A stretch of DNA of 64,000 nucleotides from AP-15 sp963812675 (GTDB lineage: Bacteria; Pseudomonadota; Alphaproteobacteria; ATCC43930; CGMCC-115725). A program made the position numbers and the translations under genes. Position 1 is the stretch's first letter; every line of letters starts with the position of its first letter. Shown here piece by piece: positions 58,757 through 64,000 of the stretch. The notes beneath the pieces were generated by a model. It was not told where the DNA came from. It ran no database searches and was given only the letters and a program-made list of their open reading frames with translations. Location: contig CAWEWR010000019.1 of NCBI GenBank assembly GCA_963812675.1, positions 1-64,000 on the forward strand. Reading direction: 5' to 3'.

Positions 58757-60630
58757 TGGCTGCTGACGGCGGGCCGCTCGCGACGCGGCGGGAAAAGGAT
58801 CTCCTGCGGTTTCTGACCTGCGGATCGGTCGACGACGGCAAGTCGACCCTGATCGGGCGCCTGCTCTATGATTGCTCCCTGGTCCTCGACGACCAGATAG
58901 CGGCATTGGAGCGGGACTCGCGGCGGTTCGGCACCAATGGCTGCGATGTCGATTTCTCGCTGCTGCTGGACGGGCTCGAGGACGAGCGCCAGCAGCGGAT
59001 CACGATCGATGTCGCCTACCGGTTCTTTGCTACCCGAGAGCGCGCCTTTGCGGTGGCCGATACGCCCGGCCACGAGCAGTACACGCGCAACATGGCGACC
59101 GGCGCCTCGACCTGCGAGCTCGCCGTGATCCTGGTCGATGCGCGCAAGGGCGTGCTGCCGCAGACCAAGCGACACGCTTTTATCAGCTCGCTGCTCGGCA
59201 TCCACCACATCGTGCTGGCCGTCAACAAGATGGACCTCGTTGGATTTGACGAGCACTGCTTTGACGAGATCGCCACCCATTTTTCGGCCTTCGCAGCAGG
59301 CCTCGGCAACCCGTCGGTCCGCGTCATCCCTATCGCGGCGCGATCTGGCGACAATGTCACCGAGCGGTCGTTGCGGATGCCGTGGTACCACGGACCGACC
59401 TTGCTCGAGCACCTTCATTCGGTCGAGGTGACCGGCGCCGATGGCGGGCGGCCGTTCCGTTTCCCGGTCCAATGGGTCAACCGTCCGAACGGCGAATTCC
59501 GCGGTTTTTCCGGCACCGTCGTCTCCGGCTCGATCGCCCCGGGCGATGCGGTGCTGGTCGCGGGCTCGGGCCAGTCCGCGCGGGTTAAGGAGATTGTCAC
59601 CTTCGATGGCACGCTCGCTCGCGCGGCGGAGGGGGACGCGGTCACCCTCACCCTCGACAGCGAGATCGACATCGCCCGCGGCGATCTCCTCGCCGACCCG
59701 CATGATCCGCCGGAATGCGTCGACCAGTTCGCCGCGCATGTGATCTGGCTGAGCGAGCAGCCGATGGTGCCCGGCCGATCCTACCTGTTGAAGATCGGCA
59801 CGCGCACGGTGCCGGCCACGATCACCACCCTGAAGCACCGGATCGATACCGATACTCTGGCGCAGCTGGCGGACAAAACCCTCGGCCTCAACGAGATCGG
59901 GTTCTGCAATCTGTCTACCGCAGTACCGGTGGCGTTCGACCCCTACACCGCCAATCGCGATACCGGCGCCTTTATCCTGATCGATCGCTTGACGAACGAG
60001 ACGGCCGGCGCCGGAATGGTCGCCTTCGGCCTGCGCCGGGCCAGCAACATCCAGTGGCAGGCGCTGACCGTCGGTCGCGAGCAGCGGGCCGTCCTGAAGG
60101 AGCAGACCCCCGCATTGCTGTGGCTGACCGGGCTTTCGGGCGCCGGCAAATCGACGATCGCCGACAGCATCGAAAAGAAGCTGCTGGCCGCGGGCCGGCA
60201 CACGATGCTGCTCGACGGCGACAATGTGCGGCACGGGCTCAACCGCGACCTCGGCTTCACCGATGCCGACCGGGTCGAGAACATCCGGCGCGTCGGCGAG
60301 GTCGCGCGGCTGATGACCGAGGCGGGGCTGATCGTGATCTGCTCGTTCATCTCGCCGTTCCGCGCCGAACGCCGGATGGTGCGGGAGCTGACCGCCCCCA
60401 TCGCCTTCTTCGAGATCTTCGTCGACACCCCGCTCGACGAGTGCATCCGGCGCGATCCCAAAGGCCTCTACGCCAAAGCGAAGGACGGCAGGATCGAGAA
60501 CTTCACCGGTCTCGACTCCGCTTACGAGCCACCCGACTCTCCGGAAATCCGCATTGCGACGGTCGGTGCGACACCCGAAGCCGCCGCCGAACACATTCTC
60601 GAGGAGCTGCGCCGGCGCGAGATCATCTGA
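58756..60630 (+). CDS. cysNC: Bifunctional sulfate adenylyltransferase subunit 1 / APS kinase
   Basis: 624 residues. N-terminal CysN GTPase (G1 GSVDDGKSTLIGRLLYD at about 24, G3 DTPGHEQYTRNMATGAS, G4 NKMDLV), elongation-factor-like barrels in the middle, and from about residue 445 an APS kinase with P-loop WLTGLSGAGKSTIADSIEKK, LDGDNVRHGLNRDLGFTDAD and a helical lid (KGLYAKAKDGRIENFTGLDS). The fusion makes PAPS and is common in alphaproteobacteria. No PAPS reductase gene is present nearby, so PAPS might serve reduction elsewhere or sulfation. Confidence 0.96.
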   Translation: MAADGGPLATRREKDLLRFLTCGSVDDGKSTLIGRLLYDCSLVLDDQIAALERDSRRFGTNGCDVDFSLLLDGLEDERQQRITIDVAYRFFATRERAFAVADTPGHEQYTRNMATGASTCELAVILVDARKGVLPQTKRHAFISSLLGIHHIVLAVNKMDLVGFDEHCFDEIATHFSAFAAGLGNPSVRVIPIAARSGDNVTERSLRMPWYHGPTLLEHLHSVEVTGADGGRPFRFPVQWVNRPNGEFRGFSGTVVSGSIAPGDAVLVAGSGQSARVKEIVTFDGTLARAAEGDAVTLTLDSEIDIARGDLLADPHDPPECVDQFAAHVIWLSEQPMVPGRSYLLKIGTRTVPATITTLKHRIDTDTLAQLADKTLGLNEIGFCNLSTAVPVAFDPYTANRDTGAFILIDRLTNETAGAGMVAFGLRRASNIQWQALTVGREQRAVLKEQTPALLWLTGLSGAGKSTIADSIEKKLLAAGRHTMLLDGDNVRHGLNRDLGFTDADRVENIRRVGEVARLMTEAGLIVICSFISPFRAERRMVRELTAPIAFFEIFVDTPLDECIRRDPKGLYAKAKDGRIENFTGLDSAYEPPDSPEIRIATVGATPEAAAEHILEELRRREII

Positions 60631-60669
60631 CCGAAGCAGCCGCTTCGTGCATGAGGGAACCGGCTCCAA

Positions 60670-61452
60670 ATGATCCACTCGGTCAACCTGCTCTATGCGA
60701 TCTCCGGCTTTTGCGTCGGGCTGCTCGTCGGCATGACCGGGGTCGGCGGCGGCGCTCTGATGACCCCGCTGTTGATCCTCCTCTTCGGCATTCACCCGGC
60801 GACCGCGGTCGGCACCGACCTCCTCTATGCGGCGGCAACGAAGAGCGGCGGCACGCTGGTCCACGGCCTGAACCGGAATATAGATTGGCGCGTCGTCGGC
60901 CGGCTCGCCGCCGGCAGCGTTCCGATGACCGCCTTGACCTTATTGGCGTTGTCGGGCTTCGGCCTCTACAGCGGCGCGGCCCGGGGACTGATCACGGCGG
61001 CGCTCAGCGGCTCCCTGGCTGCGACGGCTGCGGTGCTGATCTTCCGCAAGAGAATACAGGCGTTCTTCGCCGCCCATGTCGGCGAATTGAGCCCGCGCCG
61101 CACTGCAGCGCTGACCGTGCTCCTCGGCGCGGCGCTGGGAGTATTGGTGTCGATCTCCTCGGTCGGCGCCGGCGCCCTCGGCGTGACCGCCATCATCCTG
61201 CTCTATCCGCGATTGCCGACGGCGCGCATCGTCGGCTCCGACATCGCTCATGCCGTGCCGCTGACCCTCGCCGCCGGCATCGGCCATTGGATGCTGGGCT
61301 CGATCGATTGGCATCTGCTCGGCTCATTGCTCGCGGGCTCGCTCCCGGGCATATTCATCGGCAGCTATGTGTCGGTGCGAGTTCCCGACGCGGTCTTGCG
61401 CTTCACATTGGCGGCGACCCTGCTCCTCGTCGCCGGCAAGCTCGTGCTGTAG
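60670..61452 (+). CDS. TauE/SafE-family sulfite/sulfonate permease
   Basis: 260 residues, about eight hydrophobic helices in two related halves: FCVGLLVGMTGVGGGALMTP with LLILLFGIHPATAVGTDLLY in the first, GALGVTAIILLYPRLPTARI with VGSDIAHAVPLTLAAGIGHW in the second. The GxGGG and PxxAVGTD motifs define the family, which moves sulfite, sulfoacetate or similar anions. Its place 39 bases after cysNC supports a sulfur-related role. Direction of transport is not determinable. Confidence 0.92.
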   Translation: MIHSVNLLYAISGFCVGLLVGMTGVGGGALMTPLLILLFGIHPATAVGTDLLYAAATKSGGTLVHGLNRNIDWRVVGRLAAGSVPMTALTLLALSGFGLYSGAARGLITAALSGSLAATAAVLIFRKRIQAFFAAHVGELSPRRTAALTVLLGAALGVLVSISSVGAGALGVTAIILLYPRLPTARIVGSDIAHAVPLTLAAGIGHWMLGSIDWHLLGSLLAGSLPGIFIGSYVSVRVPDAVLRFTLAATLLLVAGKLVL

Positions 61453-61814
61453 GGTAGGGGGCGATCGCCGGCCCGGCTCCGACGACCGCCGGAATTTCCC
61501 TGCCGACCGGGAAACCACGGGAAGATTTTTCCGTCTGCGGTACTATGTCCTGCAAAACCAACAGCTTGCGGGCGAATCTTCGTATCACGGCAGGGAAATT
61601 TGGTTCCCTGCCGCGGGCTCCGGCAGGGAATTGGCAGGGAATTGCCGACAATGCCTTGCCCCGCCGCGGCCGGCCACCACAAGGGAACGAGAAACAGACC
61701 CATCTCTCCGCCTTTCAAAATCCGATAAAGGGGATAATCCTAACGCGGAAGTTGGCCTTTTGTGGGGCGCTGTATCGGAACTGCGGAATAGATGCGCCGG
61801 AGGGTTTGCGCTTG
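61453..61814. other. Repeat-rich non-coding region after the permease gene
   Basis: No gene is supported, though one frame stays open through it into the downstream exported protein. It contains five copies of a 9-base motif (see the repeat entry at 61496-61641). Confidence 0.5.
61496..61641 (+). repeat. Cluster of GGCAGGGAA motifs with a palindrome
   Basis: GGCAGGGAA lies at 61589, 61622 and 61633 on the plus strand and, as TTCCCTGCC, at 61496 and 61604. The pair at 61588-61613 is a perfect 10-base inverted repeat with a 6-base centre. Similar GGCAGGGAA clusters occur in other alphaproteobacteria, from memory; role unknown. Confidence 0.6.
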
Positions 61815-62270
61815 ATGCTGCGCCATAGGCGTGGATTAGTCGCCTTGTTTTTGCAAGCGCTGGTGGTCATTCCCTCGGGCCTGGCGTGGGCCCAGGCCCC
61901 GGGCGGCGCGGCCCATTTCTACACGACATTGCGCGGCATCCACGTTGCCGGCTATCGGGGCTCGTTCGCGTGCCCCGGCGACGCCGTGTCGGGTTGGGGG
62001 TTTGCGGTTCTGGGACCGGGACATCCCGAAGAGGCGACCTGCTCGGGGCCGTCAATCAACTATCGAAGACGGTTCAGAACCGTCGATCGGATCAATAAAC
62101 CTCAGGTGTATCGAGGTTATCGCGTAACAGAAGTAGTCAACAGTTTTCCAGAACATTCTAACAATTCGATCCCGCATAAGGCATACCCATCGTTGCGCAG
62201 AGAGGATGAACAAAATACTGTATTGGAAGCCCACTTCCCAGGACTGGCAATCGCAGTCTTAATCAATTGA
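61815..62270 (+). CDS. Exported orphan protein
   Basis: 151 residues from ATG 61815, which has GGAGGG ten bases upstream. The first 28 residues (RRGLVALFLQALVVIPSGLA then WAQA) are a good signal peptide. The mature part has two cysteines (SFACPGD and EATCSGP) that could pair, and a polar C-terminus ending in LAIAVLIN. GC content falls sharply after about 62050, so the last third may be foreign or non-native. The stop overlaps the end of the convergent radC-like gene by 12 bases. No family recognised; moderate doubt that it is real. Confidence 0.45.
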   Translation: MLRHRRGLVALFLQALVVIPSGLAWAQAPGGAAHFYTTLRGIHVAGYRGSFACPGDAVSGWGFAVLGPGHPEEATCSGPSINYRRRFRTVDRINKPQVYRGYRVTEVVNSFPEHSNNSIPHKAYPSLRREDEQNTVLEAHFPGLAIAVLIN

Positions 62271-63083
62271 AGTGTGCTCGTTGCGGGTAGTATGACGCGA
62301 TGACGCGCTTGTGCTTGAGCCTGCATCCTTTACCTCAGATAAAATCAGTCCACGGTCGCGTAGGCTGACGTGCCCACCCCGACCGATGATCAGATGGTCA
62401 TGCACAAGTATTTGAAGCGACGCGGCCGCCTTGATGATGTCCTGAGTCACGGTAATGTCCGCAGCGGAAGGACTTGGGTCACCGGAGGGATGATTGTGTA
62501 CGAGGATTAGAGCAGAGGCTCCTAACTCAAGGGCGCGTTTGATCACTTCGCGGGTGTAAACCGGGGTATGGTTGACCGTGCCTCGCTGTTGCCGCTCGTC
62601 TTTAATCAATGCATTCTTTCGGTCGAGAAATAGTATATGAAACTGCTCAACACTGCTGTAAGCGATTTGCGCGTTGCAATACTCGATCAATTTGTCCCAT
62701 GAACCGACCACAGGACGCGCATGCAACTCCGCCCTCATGAATCGCAGCGCGACCTCACGGACAAATTTCACCCCTGCTATTGCGGGCAAGCTCAGTCCGG
62801 CAGCTGCGAGCGCATCGGTTTCGGCACTCATGACTTCGGCAAGGCTGCCAAAACGGTCTAGCAACTCTCCAACAAGGGATTCAACGTCAGCATGCGGATT
62901 GCTGGTGAACAGCATCACCTGGAGCAGTTCGTAATCGGGAAGGTTTTCCGCTCCCGCTCTTATTAAACACTGGCGCAGTCGCCGTCTCCGTTCAAATGTT
63001 GGGCGAATACTGCCTATTAACGAGGTAAGGCGCCCTAGATCTTGACCGGGTTTTGGCCCTACGGGTTTCTCGCCAGTATTCAT
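62259..63083 (-). CDS. radC: RadC-family JAB-domain protein
   Basis: 274 residues. N-terminal helix-hairpin-helix-like region (LPDYELLQVMLFTSNPHADV; LLDRFGSLAEVMSAETDALA) and a C-terminal JAMM/MPN+ domain with metal motif ALILVHNHPSGDPSPSAADI (HxHPSGxxxPSxxD). The upstream Glu is likely in FHILFLDRKNALIKDERQQR or adjacent. Function in DNA repair is no longer accepted for this family; metalloprotease-like activity is presumed. The N-terminal region is more divergent than in housekeeping RadC, and codon use is less GC-rich than neighbours, as in many mobile-element copies. Confidence 0.9.
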   Translation of the reverse strand: MNTGEKPVGPKPGQDLGRLTSLIGSIRPTFERRRRLRQCLIRAGAENLPDYELLQVMLFTSNPHADVESLVGELLDRFGSLAEVMSAETDALAAAGLSLPAIAGVKFVREVALRFMRAELHARPVVGSWDKLIEYCNAQIAYSSVEQFHILFLDRKNALIKDERQQRGTVNHTPVYTREVIKRALELGASALILVHNHPSGDPSPSAADITVTQDIIKAAASLQILVHDHLIIGRGGHVSLRDRGLILSEVKDAGSSTSASSRHTTRNEHTSID

Positions 63084-63577
63084 GAATCAAGGGACCACAA
63101 ACCTGTGATTTACTTACGAGGATTATGGAGTAACAGAAATCGGGTGAATGGTGAAGTACGAAAGTCTAAAATAAAATTCAATCACCTATTCGGCACGTTG
63201 TTTCATGCCGCTGTTCGCAAAATTAGAAACCAATACCTGTGCTTTCGGGACGAGTTTTTGACGGACGAAGTCGAAACGGCGCTCGAAAAAATCGGCAGGC
63301 GGGCGATCGAGGTCAAGCGCTCTGATGTCGGCTCGCGTTCCCTTGTCGAAGCGCACCTTTGCCTGGCTCAATCGCGACCTATGTCTCAACAAAAGATTTT
63401 GAGTTGTATTGTATATGGAACGATGATCAGATGTTTACATCCTCATATCCAATAGAGCTGGCCTGCTAGCGATCCTTTAGGTTTGGGCGCCTCGATCGAA
63501 AAGAGGAGTGGCCCATTGCTGGGCACACTCCCGGGTGCGTATCAGACGTTGGGTGACTCGGATGGCGGAACAGGTTA
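63084..63577. other. Low-GC stretch between radC and cadherin-like gene
   Basis: No confident gene. On the minus strand, 63186-63392 reads KVRFDKGTRADIRALDLDRP and FFERRFDFVRQKLVPKAQV, which has protein-like composition but no ribosome site or recognised family. The plus-strand frame 63042-63455 overlaps the radC start. It could hold a decayed gene. Confidence 0.4.
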
Positions 63578-63856
63578 TTAAGTAGATGTCACCTGAATTA
63601 CGAAAGTACCGGTCTCTTTCCAGCGCTCCATTTGTGCGACCCCGTGCACCCGCACAGAATAAAATCCGGGTGCGATCGACGCGCGGGTGGTCATGAGGCT
63701 ATTTCCTGAATTCACGAAGTAACCAGCAGAATTTTGAGTCAACTGAAATTTGGTAGCCATGTTATTGCCCGATTGGTCGTATAACGCCAACTGGCCGATG
63801 ATGGTATTCGCTGGTGCCTTAGTCGAAATTACCAGATTGCTTAGGCTCATGGACAT
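63578..63856 (-). CDS. Stand-alone cadherin-like domain protein
   Basis: 92 residues, with AAGGAGC before the ATG. The whole protein looks like one immunoglobulin-like/cadherin-type beta sandwich: LVISTKAPANTIIGQLALYD resembles the strand A-B start of such repeats (..APxxTxIGxLxxxD), followed by TKFQLTQNSAGYFVNSGNSL and the final FVIQVTST. Repeats like this normally occur in tandem in huge adhesins or calcium-binding surface proteins; here it is alone and has no signal peptide. The gene is AT-richer than the region. Unknown function; possibly a relic of a larger gene. Confidence 0.65.
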   Translation of the reverse strand: MSMSLSNLVISTKAPANTIIGQLALYDQSGNNMATKFQLTQNSAGYFVNSGNSLMTTRASIAPGFYSVRVHGVAQMERWKETGTFVIQVTST

Positions 63857-64000
63857 AAGCTGCTCCTTATTTAAAAACAGTGCGATTATAGCATAAGTCG
63901 AGTGATATTGTCAATATCGAAAATTGGTCACAGCGATTGATGCAATCGATGAGAAGGCGAAATCGCGAAAAATTTCCATGCGTTATGCCGGCGGTTTCAC
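63857..64000. other. Window edge, non-coding
   Basis: AT-rich stretch upstream of the cadherin-like gene; should contain its promoter. Nothing else visible before the window ends. Confidence 0.35.

Noticed and set aside
58753..60864. 703-codon minus-strand frame
   Set aside because: Antisense of cysNC, whose GTPase and kinase motifs are intact.

Overview
The window is a GC-rich chromosomal segment that reads as an alphaproteobacterium, probably a soil or freshwater member of the Hyphomicrobiales or Rhodospirillales. The class-level evidence is the block YbbN-type thioredoxin / Lon-N domain / Trm112-like / DUF971 next to a UbiH-family hydroxylase, a FixK/FNR-type box, and the CoxG-like and TPP-enzyme paralogs. 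Genus cannot be settled from sequence alone. No rRNA and no CRISPR array was seen; there are two tRNAs, Gly(GCC) and Ser(UGA).

Layout. 1-2735: 3' end of a frameshifted NDH-2 gene, then two near-identical small membrane-protein genes (a 0.55-kb direct duplication) flanking an exported eight-cysteine miniprotein, then a small coiled-coil protein. 2942-13707: a five-gene glycogen-breakdown operon (glgX, phosphoketolase, glgP, pgm, malQ) preceded by a FixK/FNR-like palindrome. The products would take glycogen to glucose-6-P and, after isomerisation elsewhere, to acetyl-phosphate. 14318-23569: transposase remnants mixed with scattered catabolic-type enzymes (a complete and a truncated amidohydrolase, SDR, MFS, TPP enzyme coupled to a CoxG-like protein, LLM oxidoreductase). 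23713-26746: dinB, an IS256 remnant, and an unusual serine recombinase with a phage-terminase-like N-terminus beside tRNA-Gly. 26870-33227: housekeeping block (broken prolyl-tRNA deacylase, YbbN, Lon-N, Trm112-like, DUF971, UbiH-like, cupin, PDR-type reductase, methyltransferase).

33711-40295: a Phd/PIN toxin-antitoxin pair with a frameshifted toxin, an M81 peptidase, a class III aminotransferase, and a TPP enzyme coupled to an internally duplicated protein of unknown family. 40458-52018: a type II secretion system (G convergent; E-F-H-I-J-L-M-C/N-D-K on the minus strand; prepilin peptidase divergent). 51959-57278: frameshifted methyltransferase and creA genes, a deaminase, a YihY protein whose tail is read from a dispersed repeat, a receiver-only regulator, and a soluble histidine kinase downstream of three 19-bp repeats. 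57404-61452: tRNA-Ser and sulfate activation (cysD, cysNC, a TauE/SafE permease). 61453-64000: a repeat cluster, an exported orphan, a RadC-like protein and a stand-alone cadherin-like domain protein.

A cross-cutting observation is that several otherwise well-conserved genes (ndh, PIN toxin, methyltransferase, creA) are each broken by a one- or two-base indel in a homopolymer or dinucleotide run. This could be real decay or uncorrected sequencing error, and it should be settled before any of these genes is called dead. The most novel-looking items are the duplicated GSHGG protein paired with a TPP enzyme, the twin-CX3C exported miniprotein inside a gene duplication, the terminase-recombinase fusion at tRNA-Gly, a MITE-like element that has extended a coding region, and the triplicated putative operator ahead of the histidine kinase.
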